This document shows positions 36,533 to 46,590 of a stretch of 64,000 nucleotides of DNA, piece by piece. The position numbers and the translations under genes were made by a program. The notes under the pieces are model-generated. The model made no database searches. It was given only the letters and a program-made list of their open reading frames with translations, and was not told the origin of the DNA. The stretch is taken from contig NZ_CP039143.1 in NCBI RefSeq assembly GCF_013343215.1, forward strand, positions 248,001-312,000. The letters run 5' to 3'. Source of the DNA: Acinetobacter sp. 10FS3-1. Lineage in GTDB: Bacteria; Pseudomonadota; Gammaproteobacteria; Pseudomonadales; Moraxellaceae. Position 1 is the stretch's first letter. The number at the start of each line of letters is the position of its first letter.

Positions 36533-37960
36533 ATGGATTTAGAACAATCGCCTTTTCAGCTTATGGATGAAGACCAGTTATCCCTCCAGCTGATTGATGC
36601 ACAATACAATTTAAAAAATACCCAGGGCCGAAAAAATGCCAAAAGTGTACTGATCCTGGTGAATGGGATAGAGCTGGCCGGTAAAGGGGAGGCAGTCAAA
36701 CAGCTGCGTGAGTGGGTCGATCCGCGTTATCTGGGGGTAAAAGCAGACCGACCCTTGATGCTGCATAACAAACAACCTTTCTGGCAGCCTTATGTACGCT
36801 TTATTCCGGCGGAAGGTCAGCTTATGGTGATGTTTGGTACCTGGTATAGCGACCTGATCAGTACGGCAATGCAGCCGACACAACCCATCAGCGAGGCCAA
36901 ATTTGATGCTTATATTGATGAGATGCGCGCTTTTGAACAAGATCTGAAAAACAATCACGTGGATGTGGTCAAAATCTGGATTGACCTGTCGTGGCAGGTG
37001 TTGCAAGCCCGTCTGGATCAGATTGAGCCCAGCGAGTTGCGCTGGCATAAACTGCATGGACTGGACTGGCGTAACAAGAAGCAATATGACACTGTGCAGG
37101 AGCTGCGCCAGCGCTTTAGCGATGACTGGCTGATTATTGACGGTACAGATGAAAAACAGCGTGATCAGCAGTTTGCCCAGGCCATTTTGAATGCTTTAAA
37201 AAATTGTCCGGCGCACCCGAAGAGAGCCCTCGGCAGATGGCAGCAAGCTAAAATTCCAGAGCGGTTAAAATCACCTGAGCAACGCCTTGCCGAAGCGGAA
37301 GATTATAAGCCAGAACTTAAAAAGCTGACTTCCAGGGTTGCCAGTGCCTTACGTGATGATCCGCGCAATGTCCTGATCCTGTTTGAGGGTATGGATGCAG
37401 CCGGCAAAGGCGGGGCCATCAAGCGGATTGTAAAAAAACTTGATCCACGTGAGTATGAAATTTATACCATTGCGGCACCAGAAAAATATGAACTCAGCCG
37501 TCCATATTTATGGCGTTTCTGGACCAAGTTACAAACCGATGATGATATCTGTATTCTGGATCGTTCCTGGTATGGCAGGGTACTGGTCGAGCGGGTGGAG
37601 GGTTTGGCCAGTGCGCTTGAGTGGCAACGGGCCTATGGGGAAATTAACCGCTTTGAACAGAGTCTGGTTGAACATCAGACTGTCATTATCAAAATCTGGC
37701 TGGCCATTTCCAAAGAAGAGCAGGCGGCGCGTTTCAAGGCACGTGAAGAAACTCCGCATAAACGTTTTAAAATTACCGAAGAAGACTGGCGTAACCGGGA
37801 GCAATGGGAAAACTATCTGAAAGCCGCCGCAGACATGTTTGAGCGGACTTCAACCGAACTTGCGCCTTGGCATATTATTGCCACTGACGATAAAAACACC
37901 GCTCGGATCGAAGTCTTAAAGGCCATTTTAAAACAACTTCAGGCAGAATCGTCTGCCTGA
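36533..37960 (+). CDS. pap: Polyphosphate:AMP phosphotransferase
   Basis: This 475-residue enzyme, the length of Acinetobacter johnsonii Pap, consists of two PPK2-type domains. The N-terminal copy has Walker A-like GIELAGKG (about 45-52). The C-terminal copy has GMDAAGKG (286-293) followed by the lid and DRSWYGR segment, and carries most of the conserved catalytic residues. It transfers phosphate from polyphosphate to AMP to give ADP, linking polyphosphate breakdown to energy metabolism. The start at 36533 has AAAGGG upstream; the TTG at 36476 lacks one. A 13-bp stem-loop overlaps the stop codon. It is monocistronic and divergent from a gene of unknown function. Confidence 0.95.
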   Translation: MDLEQSPFQLMDEDQLSLQLIDAQYNLKNTQGRKNAKSVLILVNGIELAGKGEAVKQLREWVDPRYLGVKADRPLMLHNKQPFWQPYVRFIPAEGQLMVMFGTWYSDLISTAMQPTQPISEAKFDAYIDEMRAFEQDLKNNHVDVVKIWIDLSWQVLQARLDQIEPSELRWHKLHGLDWRNKKQYDTVQELRQRFSDDWLIIDGTDEKQRDQQFAQAILNALKNCPAHPKRALGRWQQAKIPERLKSPEQRLAEAEDYKPELKKLTSRVASALRDDPRNVLILFEGMDAAGKGGAIKRIVKKLDPREYEIYTIAAPEKYELSRPYLWRFWTKLQTDDDICILDRSWYGRVLVERVEGLASALEWQRAYGEINRFEQSLVEHQTVIIKIWLAISKEEQAARFKAREETPHKRFKITEEDWRNREQWENYLKAAADMFERTSTELAPWHIIATDDKNTARIEVLKAILKQLQAESSA

Positions 37961-37965
37961 AGTTG
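37934..37965 (+). promoter_or_regulatory. Stem-loop overlapping the pap stop codon
   Basis: CAACTTCAGGCAG at 37934-37946 is a perfect complement of CTGCCTGAAGTTG at 37953-37965, with a 6-nt loop. The TGA stop (37958-37960) lies within the second arm. No T-run follows, so the stem may protect the mRNA 3' end rather than terminate transcription. Confidence 0.7.
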
Positions 37966-38009
37966 TAGGTGGGCAGGGAAATAATCCTTGCTCTTTCTCA
38001 CCTTTCATT

Positions 38010-38513
38010 TTATTTATTTTGAGCAATCTGTTTTTGCTGGATATTTTTAGCAGTACGATAACAGTCGTTGACATGTGCTTCCGCAATTTTCTTCATGATG
38101 AGATAACCCAGACTGGCCGCAACCAGTTGACCCCCCAGGGGGATGAATTTTGTGACTTGCTTTGTGATCACTTTCGCTGCAACATTATTCAACGATTTTT
38201 TGACCGCGGTCCGTGCCACCACCAGACCGGAAAACTCAACTCCGCGTTTACGCAGTTCCTGCCAGTGGACTTGACGGGTTTTAGCATCATAGACACTGAT
38301 CTGATCGGGTGCCAGGCCGAAACGGGCATTGATCTCGGGAATCAGTTGCGACAAGATACCGACATCAATCACCACATCCAGAAATGGAACGGGAATTACG
38401 GCTGCACCGGCCGAACAGTAGGCGCGTTTTTTGACGATCTCTAAACATTCATTGCGGATCCGGTCCAGATCGAGGCTCGGATCAATACGGTCAGGAATTT
38501 TATCTAATTTCAT
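38010..38513 (-). CDS. Putative membrane-associated protein, DUF697-like
   Basis: This 167-residue protein starts MKLDKIPDRIDPSLDLDRI. It contains two amphipathic or hydrophobic segments (SAGAAVIPVPFLDVVIDVGILSQLIPEI and PLGGQLVAASLGYLIMKKIAEAHV), as seen in DUF697/YcjF-like proteins that accompany small GTPases. No GTPase is adjacent here. Function unknown; membrane association is inferred. It is convergent with pap. Confidence 0.6.
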   Translation of the reverse strand: MKLDKIPDRIDPSLDLDRIRNECLEIVKKRAYCSAGAAVIPVPFLDVVIDVGILSQLIPEINARFGLAPDQISVYDAKTRQVHWQELRKRGVEFSGLVVARTAVKKSLNNVAAKVITKQVTKFIPLGGQLVAASLGYLIMKKIAEAHVNDCYRTAKNIQQKQIAQNK

Positions 38514-38693
38514 GGGGGCTACCTTAAAGCTGTATGTTGTTTTTTTCTATTCAAACATCAATAAGATGCTTTTTTCAAAGAAATTTTTGAGCAAAATATG
38601 GGTTTTAAAGTCGCATAGACCAGTCGCGAAGTATAGTAAATAATCTTTATTGTTTTGTACTAAGGCTGCATTTTTTTATATTCAGGGGAAGCC

Positions 38694-41600
38694 ATGGCAA
38701 TTCATGTTATTCAGAGTCAACGTATTGATGTACTTTTGGATAGTATGCTGCGTATTGTCAATCAGGCAGCACAAAATCCGTTCGAGGTGTTACAGCCGCG
38801 ACATTTTATTGTGCCATCACCGGCGGTGGAAGCTTGGCTGACCCAGAAAATTGCCGAAAAAAAGGGGATCAGTGCCAATACCCAGTTTCATCACCGCATT
38901 CGTGCCTTTCAATGGAGTTCCTATCAGTGGGTGCTGAACAGTCCTAAGGAAGTTGAACAGGTGCGTGAGGCCAACATTCCCCGGATTATCATCAAGTGGC
39001 GGATGTTTCAGGCCCTACGTAAATATATTTTACCCGCTGAGATGTGTTTGGATGTAGACCATCCGCTGTATTCTATTATCAAGCGGATTTATGACAGTGC
39101 TGACCGTCTGGAGCAGGGCACCGAAAAACAGCTGAAAAAGCAGAGCATGTTGTACTGGGTGGCCGAACAGGTGTCGCGTCTGTTTAGCCATTATATGGAC
39201 TATCGCGGTTATTGCGCACGTGGCTGCCCTCCCCAGCAATGTAGCTGCCCGACGAACTGGTTGCAGGCCTGGGGGCAAGATATTGCCCTGGATGTTGAAC
39301 AGATGATCTATATGCCAAAGGATGAAAACGGGCAGGTCATTCCAGTCGGGGATTTTGTCAAAATCCAGGCACGTGAGCTGGAAGCCTGGCAGCGCTGGTT
39401 ATGGCAGCATGTGTTTCAGGATGATTATGCCAAGATTCTGGACATTGAACAGCTGTACTGGGAACGGCTGGAAAATCCGGAATCTCAGGCTGAGGTATTG
39501 AAACGTTTGCCCGCTCAAGTGGTGGTCTTTAGTTTGCTGGAACTGCCGCCAGGCCAGCTGGATTTCTTGCGCCGTCTGGGCCAATACATTGATATTTATA
39601 TTTTCCATTTTAACCCTTCACAGGAATACTGGGCTGATAGTGTTGACCCCGACTGGAAGGCGCGTTATGACCTCGGCGTGCAGGAACGCTTTATCCGTAA
39701 ATATGAGCAGAGCCGGGGACACAAGCCAAGTGATGAAGAAATCCAGCATTTTTTTAGTGCATTTCAGTTGAATTTCAATGCCGAAGACCGTGAGTCCCGT
39801 CATCCCTTGCTGACCCGTTTTGGCAAGCAGGCCCGCGATCACTTCTCACTTCTGTCCAAACTGTCCTCGGGGGAAGAGGGGCTTTGGGCGGATGCCTTTG
39901 TGGATGAATATCAAGATTGCTTATTGGCCAAGTTACAGTCCGATATCCTGTATCTGCTGGAACCTGAAAAACATCAGTATCCGCTCAAACCTGACGATGA
40001 TTCACTACAAATTCATGTCTGTCATTCTTCCTTGCGCCAGCTGGAAGTCCTGAAAGAGCAGATGATTCATTGGCTGGCTCAGGGAACGGAAGAAAAGCCG
40101 CGCCAACCGAGTGATATTCTGGTGCTGGCCCCTAATCTGAAAGAGCTGGAACCCGCGATTCGTAGTGTGTTTGCGCCACCACCGCGCGAACGTGAGCCAG
40201 GCAGTTCCAGACTGCAAAAAGACAGCCTGTATTTACCGATCCAGATTGCCGGTGTATCGCGTCTGGATGTCAGCAATGCATGGCGCGCAGTCTTAGGCCG
40301 GATTCAGCTGGTGCATCAGCGTTTTAGTATTGAAGATTTTGCCGACTGGCTGAGCTTGAACGCCACCCAGCAGCGTTATGCACTGGACTATAGTCAGGTC
40401 GAGCGCATGTTGCAGCTGCTCGCTGAGGCTGGTTTTAAGCGTGGGCTGGACCAGCAGCATTTACAGCAAAGTCTGAGCAGTGGGGATGAAGATTACCGTT
40501 ACAGTTTTAAATTCGCCCTAGACCGTCTGGCTTTGGGTATGGCGATGCCCGAGCATCGCCTGTTTCAGGACACCTTGAGCTATGCTCGGGTGCTAAGCAG
40601 TGATTTCCCTTTAATTACAACGCTTATTCAGATTTATCAGGATCTGGTGCAGCGTCGGGACTGGCTGATGCTTCATGAGCAAGGGCAGCGTACGCCGGTG
40701 AAAACCTGGCTGGAATATTTATGGAATGATCTGAATGAATTTCGGGAGGCGGGGGTAGACGCGCTGAAAACCGTGGCCGAAATTATTGACAAGCAGCTGC
40801 GGATGCTGACCTTGGCAGATTATCACGATCAGGATGATTTATATGCCAGTCAGGAACTGGTCGCGCTCAGTCTGCCGCTGCCGTATGTACTGGAAGAAAT
40901 CCAGAATACGCTCGACATGCAGCTGGAGCAGGCAGAACCCAGCGGGCAGATTACTTTTAGCCAGATCGGTCAAATCCGCCCCTTGCCTTATAAACTGGTG
41001 GTCATGCTGAATCTGGATAGCGGCAAGTTTCCGGGCCGGCATCAGAAAGTGCCTTTTGACCTGATGAGCATGCTCAAGCCGCAGCTTGGCGACCGTTCAC
41101 GTCTGGATGATGAGCAGGGAGCTTTTTTAGATGCCTTGTTACTGGCACAGGAAAATTTATGGCTATTTTATAATGGCTTCGATGTAGATGATGGTGAAGC
41201 GCGTGATCCCTCCATGGCCTTGCAGGAGCTGATCCAGCATATTGGTCTGATCTGTGAGTCAGAGCAGCCGGATGCTGAAGTCGATGCTATGGTGGAACTC
41301 AATGGCCTGACTGTGGCCAAGCATATCCGGCAGCTGTATCATGTCCATCCTTTACAGCCTTTTGACCCGGCCGGATTTACCGTGGCCAGCACACCGCGCT
41401 TTCAGGACCAGTGGTTTGCTGTAGCAAAATATATCCGTAACGCTGCCGGCCAGCGCAGCAGCTGGATCAATGCGCACTATCCTGCGCTGGAGCCTCAGGA
41501 AGTTCGGGTGCTCAAAGGCGAGGAGTGGATTCGGGACATGATTTTCCCCGCACGCCTATTTTTAAAAAGTGTCGGGATTTCCAGTGTCAAATATGCCGAC

Positions 41601-42401
41601 TTGCCGAGTGCCAGAGAGCCTTTGTTACTGAATAAACTGGAACAGTATCAGGTCCGGGATTTTCTGTTACAGCAAGAACAGGAAATCGAGCCGGAGCTAA
41701 TGCTGGATCGTTTGCCGGTCGGCAAAACCCGTCAGGCTACCTGGCTGAGTAGCCAGCAGGAGCAACAGCGATTGCAGCAGCGTCTGCTTGAGCTGGATAA
41801 AGAGCTGACCCCGGTAACTCAGCAGACCTGGAAGTTGAGTTCTGAAATTTTGTTAAATATTACCGTACCGCAAGTGGCGCACAGTGCCTATTGGCTCAGT
41901 ATGCAATCTTCTTCGGCATCGGAAAAACGCCGGGCACAGGTCTGGCTGGAATATCTGCTGTGGCTGGCTTTTATTCATGATGATGCGCGCGCCCCGGCGC
42001 TGGAGCGTATCGTTATTTTCAGCGATAAAACCCTGAAATTTTCCGGGCTAAGTTCGAGCAAGGCACGTGAGTATTTACAGTTCTGGTTCAAAGCCTGGGA
42101 AATTGGACAAAAACAGCCGCTGGTCTTGCCAGCTGAATTATTGATGAAAAAAAACTGGAAGTGGGCTGAAAACGAACACGGGCAGATGACGATTGTCGAA
42201 ATGCAGGAATTGCTGAACGGTTGGAATAATCGTTATGAAAGTAGCAGGCCTTTGACCAGTGACGAATCTAACCAGCTGCATCAGGACTGGCAGTTTATAT
42301 TGCAGGATCAGGACCCGGATCAGGCTCTGGAAACGTGCTGTCATCATTTTGCTCATGCCCTGTATGCGCCCATTCATGACCATCTGGAGTGGGTAAAATG
42401 A
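38694..42401 (+). CDS. recC: Exodeoxyribonuclease V subunit gamma (RecC)
   Basis: This 1235-residue protein begins MAIHVIQSQRIDVLLDSML and is the RecC subunit of the RecBCD helicase-nuclease. RecC has an inactivated helicase/nuclease-like fold, splits the DNA strands and recognises the Chi sequence. Typical segments include FHHRIRAFQWSSYQW near the start and FIVPSPAVEAWL. AGGGGAAG lies before the ATG. The gene ends at TGA 42399-42401, which overlaps the recB ATG in an ATGA arrangement, so translation is coupled. Order recC-recB-recD fits other Acinetobacter. Confidence 0.93.
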   Translation: MAIHVIQSQRIDVLLDSMLRIVNQAAQNPFEVLQPRHFIVPSPAVEAWLTQKIAEKKGISANTQFHHRIRAFQWSSYQWVLNSPKEVEQVREANIPRIIIKWRMFQALRKYILPAEMCLDVDHPLYSIIKRIYDSADRLEQGTEKQLKKQSMLYWVAEQVSRLFSHYMDYRGYCARGCPPQQCSCPTNWLQAWGQDIALDVEQMIYMPKDENGQVIPVGDFVKIQARELEAWQRWLWQHVFQDDYAKILDIEQLYWERLENPESQAEVLKRLPAQVVVFSLLELPPGQLDFLRRLGQYIDIYIFHFNPSQEYWADSVDPDWKARYDLGVQERFIRKYEQSRGHKPSDEEIQHFFSAFQLNFNAEDRESRHPLLTRFGKQARDHFSLLSKLSSGEEGLWADAFVDEYQDCLLAKLQSDILYLLEPEKHQYPLKPDDDSLQIHVCHSSLRQLEVLKEQMIHWLAQGTEEKPRQPSDILVLAPNLKELEPAIRSVFAPPPREREPGSSRLQKDSLYLPIQIAGVSRLDVSNAWRAVLGRIQLVHQRFSIEDFADWLSLNATQQRYALDYSQVERMLQLLAEAGFKRGLDQQHLQQSLSSGDEDYRYSFKFALDRLALGMAMPEHRLFQDTLSYARVLSSDFPLITTLIQIYQDLVQRRDWLMLHEQGQRTPVKTWLEYLWNDLNEFREAGVDALKTVAEIIDKQLRMLTLADYHDQDDLYASQELVALSLPLPYVLEEIQNTLDMQLEQAEPSGQITFSQIGQIRPLPYKLVVMLNLDSGKFPGRHQKVPFDLMSMLKPQLGDRSRLDDEQGAFLDALLLAQENLWLFYNGFDVDDGEARDPSMALQELIQHIGLICESEQPDAEVDAMVELNGLTVAKHIRQLYHVHPLQPFDPAGFTVASTPRFQDQWFAVAKYIRNAAGQRSSWINAHYPALEPQEVRVLKGEEWIRDMIFPARLFLKSVGISSVKYADLPSAREPLLLNKLEQYQVRDFLLQQEQEIEPELMLDRLPVGKTRQATWLSSQQEQQRLQQRLLELDKELTPVTQQTWKLSSEILLNITVPQVAHSAYWLSMQSSSASEKRRAQVWLEYLLWLAFIHDDARAPALERIVIFSDKTLKFSGLSSSKAREYLQFWFKAWEIGQKQPLVLPAELLMKKNWKWAENEHGQMTIVEMQELLNGWNNRYESSRPLTSDESNQLHQDWQFILQDQDPDQALETCCHHFAHALYAPIHDHLEWVK

Positions 42402-45400
42402 ACATGTTGCTGTCAGAAAACCAGAAGCAGAGTGTTTCGACCAATCCAATTCAGGATATGCGTTTTCATGGTCTCCACTGGATTGAGGCTTCGGCGGGAA
42501 CAGGCAAAACCTATACTTTATCCAGTTTGATGGTGCGGATTTTTCTGGACCAGTATTATCCGCATCAGGTGATTGCAACCACCTTTACCCGTAAGGCCAC
42601 CGCTGAACTGAAAAACCGGGTGCGCTTAAGAGTCGAAGAAACCTTAGCTTATATTCAGCGCCATCAGCAGCTGAATTCGGTTCAGCTGGCTGCCCAACTG
42701 GAGCGTGAAAATGATCCGCTGTTCCAGCAAGTCTTGAAAGATTATGGTTCACGGATGGACTATGCCCGGCGCCGCTTGCGTCTGGTATTGAACCAGCTGG
42801 ATGAGTTGTTTGTTGGAACGCTGGACAGTTTTAGCCAGAAGCTATTACGTGAATTTGCCTTTGAAAGCGGCAAGATTGAACGTGCAGAGCTGACGGAAGA
42901 TCAGGATGCTTATATCCAGCAACTGCTGCATGATGGGTTAAGGGAATGGATTCAGCAGCAGCCACAATATCTCATTAATCATCTCTATTTACAGAACCTG
43001 CTAAAACCGGCAGAGCATTATATGGGGCTGGTGCGGGATGCCCTGAATTTTAAGGCCCAACATTTTCAAAAACTTGAAGCAGTCAAGTGGGATCTGGCCG
43101 AGCTTGAAGATTGTGTGGGAGGTCTGCTCAGCATCCATGAGGATGATCTGGCGTTATTGCGTCGCTATTGTCAGGACACACCGAAGTACTTTCATAAGAG
43201 TTTTTTCACCAAGTTAACAAGTATATGTGAAAACTTTATGACGTGGATGGCAGCGGTCCAGACCCAAGGAGCACTGAGCTTTTTTGATCCCGAGCTTGCG
43301 CAGGTATTGTTGGAATTATGCTATTTGCGCCGCAAGAAAACCGACTTTCAGCCCAGTACGCAGGTCTTTAACAAAAGCTGTCCGGAAGCAGAACAGCAGC
43401 AGATTCTGCAAAGTCGCCTGATTGTGGCGATTGATCATTTATGTGACATCAAGCAGAAGCTGGATCAGCAGCTCAAGCAGTTGACCCAATATCTGGAATT
43501 TCATCTGATTCAGAGCGTGCAGACCCGTTTACCGCAAAGCTTGCAGAAACAGGGGGAAACCACTTTTTCCCAGCAAATCCGCACGCTAGCCGAAGCCTTA
43601 CAAGGACAGCAGGGCCAGCGCTTTGCCGAATGTGTGCAGGCGCGTTATCCGCTGATTCTGGTCGATGAATTTCAGGATACCAACCAGGATCAGGATGACC
43701 TGCTGGCCAAAATCTGGCGTGATGCCAAACGGGTGCAGGCCGGCTGCATGATCATGGTCGGCGACCCGAAACAGGCGATTTATGGTTTCCGCGGCGGAGA
43801 CATGCTGACCTATAACCAGGCACGCGCGGATGTGCTGCAAAAGCAGGGCCGGATTTACACCCTGATGCAAAACCACCGCTCGGTGAAACCGCTGGTTGAG
43901 GTGGTCGATGCGCTATTTCAATGCCAGATGGATTTTGGTGAGCAGGTGCACTATACCCTGATTCAGGCGGGTAGCCGTCCTCATCCGGCGCTGGTTGAAA
44001 ACCAGCTGGAAAATCCGCATCCCTTGCGCTGGATTCAGCTGGGAGAACAGGATGTAGAAGCCGATCAGGTGGTCTGGAAAATTAGGGAATTGCTGAATCG
44101 CTCGGCACAGAAGCAGCTTTATTTTCAGCAGGACCCGCTACAGCCACTGTCCGCTGATGACATTGCCGTGCTGTCTTTTGGTCACTTTCCGCTGGAGCAG
44201 GTCAAGCAGCGTCTGCAGCGCATGGGAATTCCCTGCTATAAGGAATCCAGACAAAGTGTTTTTGCCAGCCCGATTGCCCAGGATATTGCTGCGGTTTTAA
44301 CCGCCATCATGGACCCGTTTAATGAGGCCAAAGTCAAACGCGCACTCTTGACCCGGCTGCTGGGATTTAATCTGAAAAAACTGATTGACCTGCAACAGCA
44401 GAGCGAGGGTTTAAATCGCTATATTGCCGATCTGGACAGTATCCGGGAGATGTGGTTCGAGAAAGGCTTTCTCACGGCCTGGACGTATGCGCTGAACCTG
44501 TTTCAGGTCTGGACCAATCTGGTGGCCAGTCAGAGTCTGGACAATGAGCGGGTGGTGGTAAATGTCCGTCATCTGACCGACATACTGTGTCAGCAGAGTG
44601 AATATTATCAGGGTGCGCAAAAGCTGTATCACTGGTATTTGCGCCAGTTGCAGTCTCCTTCCGGCAAAGACAATGAAAAAGAGCGCAAGCTGTCGGGAGA
44701 TCATGGAGTTCAGTTAATGACCATTCATGCCTCCAAGGGACTGGAGTTCAAGGTGGTCTTTTTGCTGGGCGCGGATGCTGCGACTGATATGCATAAAGGA
44801 AACCTGAATTTTTCGCTTGCGACTGCAAGTCAGGACAATATACTGGAACAGTCCCGGGTCATTAGGGTCAATCACAAGGATTTGCATGCGCAGGCCATTC
44901 AGCAAAATGCTGCGCGTAATGCTGCCGAGAATCACCGGCTCTGGTATGTTGCGCTGACCCGGGCCAGCCATCGGGTCTATGCCCTATTGCAAGATCAAAG
45001 CGGACAGACTGAGGCAGGTCTGGCGTTCTGGCGTGGACAGGGCGAGGCTGCTTTTCAGCATCCTTACAGCCTGATCGAGCAGCCCTTAAGTCAGGAACCC
45101 GTCCGTATTCTGGCGCAGCAGCAAACGCCGCCTGAAATGCAGGCACAGGCTTTGCCGCAGCGGCACTTTTATCCCCGCAGCCGGACCAGCTTTACCGCTT
45201 TGGCCCAGCATCAGCTTCGACCTGCTGTGCTCCAAGATGATCTGGTGAACCATGCAGAAGTCGTCGACAGTGCGGCCGATGAAATAGAGATTAACCATCT
45301 GGATCAGCCGGCTCAGGAGCCACTGGACTGGCTCAAGCTGAATTTTCCCAAGGGCACCGTTGCCGGCACTTTCCTGCACAGCATTTTTGAGCATCTTGAC

Positions 45401-46519
45401 TTTCAGGATCGCAGCTACTGGAATCTGGAAATTCGTCGCCGTTTTAAAAACACGGCACCGCAGATCTGGCAGGAACTCAAAGAAAAATTCCTGCAGGTAT
45501 TTCAGCTGCCAGCTTTGCTGGAGCAGGCGTTTGCACAGGATTATCAGCATGCTTGTGTGAATCTAAAGACCTTGTTGACTCAGGTTGCGCAGCACTCGGA
45601 GTTTTCGGCAGAAGCCCTGCAACAGAGTATGCACCGTGTACTTTCCAGTCTGAACTATAAGATTCTGACCGGTATTCGCCTGCATGGCCAGCGTGACAGC
45701 TACCGACAGGAATTGCAGTTGTTTTTCAAGTCGGTACAGCATTTGCAACAGGCCGAATTTTTAGCTTTCCTCGGTCAGTTCCAGCCCTGTTTTTCCGAGC
45801 TGGATGATGAGCCTTTTATTCAGTTTTTTGAGCAGGAACTTGCACAGCTGAGTGCAGCGGCTTCAACCGTGCCGGTAAATGTTGAGGTTGTTTTTCAGGA
45901 TGCCTTTCATGCCTTGATGGAGGAAGTTCTGGAGGATATGGTACTGAATCTGATGCATGGTTGGGTTAAGGAAATCCTGTCGACCCCCCTACAGGCTGAT
46001 TTTGCCTTGGAGCAGTTGCAGGCAAAGGCGTATTTGTCAGAATTTCCATTTTATCTTTCCTTGACCGATGCACCCTTGCAAATCCGCCAGATTCATCAGC
46101 TGTTTGCCGAACAGGGCATTGCCATGAGCGAGTTCAATGAGGCCAAATCGGCCCGCTATCTGACCGGCTCAATTGACTTGGTGTATTTTGATGGCCAGCG
46201 CTATCATATTGCGGACTATAAAAGTAACTTTCTGGGGCCAGACCAGCAACATTACGCGGCAGAAGCCATTCAGCAGAATATGAGCCAGTCCAGTTACTGG
46301 TTGCAGGCCGCTTTATATCTGGTGGCGTTGCACCGTTATCTGTCAGCCAATATGCAGGATTATGCTATACAGCAGCATCTGGGGGGAGCGACTTATCTGT
46401 ATCTGCGAGGGATGAATGGTCAGGCCGGACAGGGAGCTTATCATTGGCAGCCGGACATAGAATTCCTGTTAAAACTGGATCAAATTCTGGGTTACTTTGA
46501 ACAGCAAAAACGGGCTTAA
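42398..46519 (+). CDS. recB: Exodeoxyribonuclease V subunit beta (RecB)
   Basis: This 1373-residue protein starts MNMLLSENQKQ at the ATG overlapping the recC stop (ATGA). Walker A is ASAGTGKT at 31-38, Walker B lies in LILVDEFQDTNQDQDD, and the helicase motif MTIHASKGLEFKVVFLLG is present. The C-terminal nuclease active site has D1260 (GSIDLVY), D1273 and K1275 (ADYKSN). RecB is the 3'-5' helicase and the nuclease of RecBCD, central to double-strand-break repair and to degradation of foreign DNA. Length is slightly above the E. coli protein (1180), with long inserts. recD follows after 71 bp. Confidence 0.95.
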   Translation: MNMLLSENQKQSVSTNPIQDMRFHGLHWIEASAGTGKTYTLSSLMVRIFLDQYYPHQVIATTFTRKATAELKNRVRLRVEETLAYIQRHQQLNSVQLAAQLERENDPLFQQVLKDYGSRMDYARRRLRLVLNQLDELFVGTLDSFSQKLLREFAFESGKIERAELTEDQDAYIQQLLHDGLREWIQQQPQYLINHLYLQNLLKPAEHYMGLVRDALNFKAQHFQKLEAVKWDLAELEDCVGGLLSIHEDDLALLRRYCQDTPKYFHKSFFTKLTSICENFMTWMAAVQTQGALSFFDPELAQVLLELCYLRRKKTDFQPSTQVFNKSCPEAEQQQILQSRLIVAIDHLCDIKQKLDQQLKQLTQYLEFHLIQSVQTRLPQSLQKQGETTFSQQIRTLAEALQGQQGQRFAECVQARYPLILVDEFQDTNQDQDDLLAKIWRDAKRVQAGCMIMVGDPKQAIYGFRGGDMLTYNQARADVLQKQGRIYTLMQNHRSVKPLVEVVDALFQCQMDFGEQVHYTLIQAGSRPHPALVENQLENPHPLRWIQLGEQDVEADQVVWKIRELLNRSAQKQLYFQQDPLQPLSADDIAVLSFGHFPLEQVKQRLQRMGIPCYKESRQSVFASPIAQDIAAVLTAIMDPFNEAKVKRALLTRLLGFNLKKLIDLQQQSEGLNRYIADLDSIREMWFEKGFLTAWTYALNLFQVWTNLVASQSLDNERVVVNVRHLTDILCQQSEYYQGAQKLYHWYLRQLQSPSGKDNEKERKLSGDHGVQLMTIHASKGLEFKVVFLLGADAATDMHKGNLNFSLATASQDNILEQSRVIRVNHKDLHAQAIQQNAARNAAENHRLWYVALTRASHRVYALLQDQSGQTEAGLAFWRGQGEAAFQHPYSLIEQPLSQEPVRILAQQQTPPEMQAQALPQRHFYPRSRTSFTALAQHQLRPAVLQDDLVNHAEVVDSAADEIEINHLDQPAQEPLDWLKLNFPKGTVAGTFLHSIFEHLDFQDRSYWNLEIRRRFKNTAPQIWQELKEKFLQVFQLPALLEQAFAQDYQHACVNLKTLLTQVAQHSEFSAEALQQSMHRVLSSLNYKILTGIRLHGQRDSYRQELQLFFKSVQHLQQAEFLAFLGQFQPCFSELDDEPFIQFFEQELAQLSAAASTVPVNVEVVFQDAFHALMEEVLEDMVLNLMHGWVKEILSTPLQADFALEQLQAKAYLSEFPFYLSLTDAPLQIRQIHQLFAEQGIAMSEFNEAKSARYLTGSIDLVYFDGQRYHIADYKSNFLGPDQQHYAAEAIQQNMSQSSYWLQAALYLVALHRYLSANMQDYAIQQHLGGATYLYLRGMNGQAGQGAYHWQPDIEFLLKLDQILGYFEQQKRA

Positions 46520-46590
46520 GGTAGCGATTTTGGAAAATTTATACAGTTTAAACAGAAAATTAGCCTGTGGATAACTTTGAGGATAACTGT

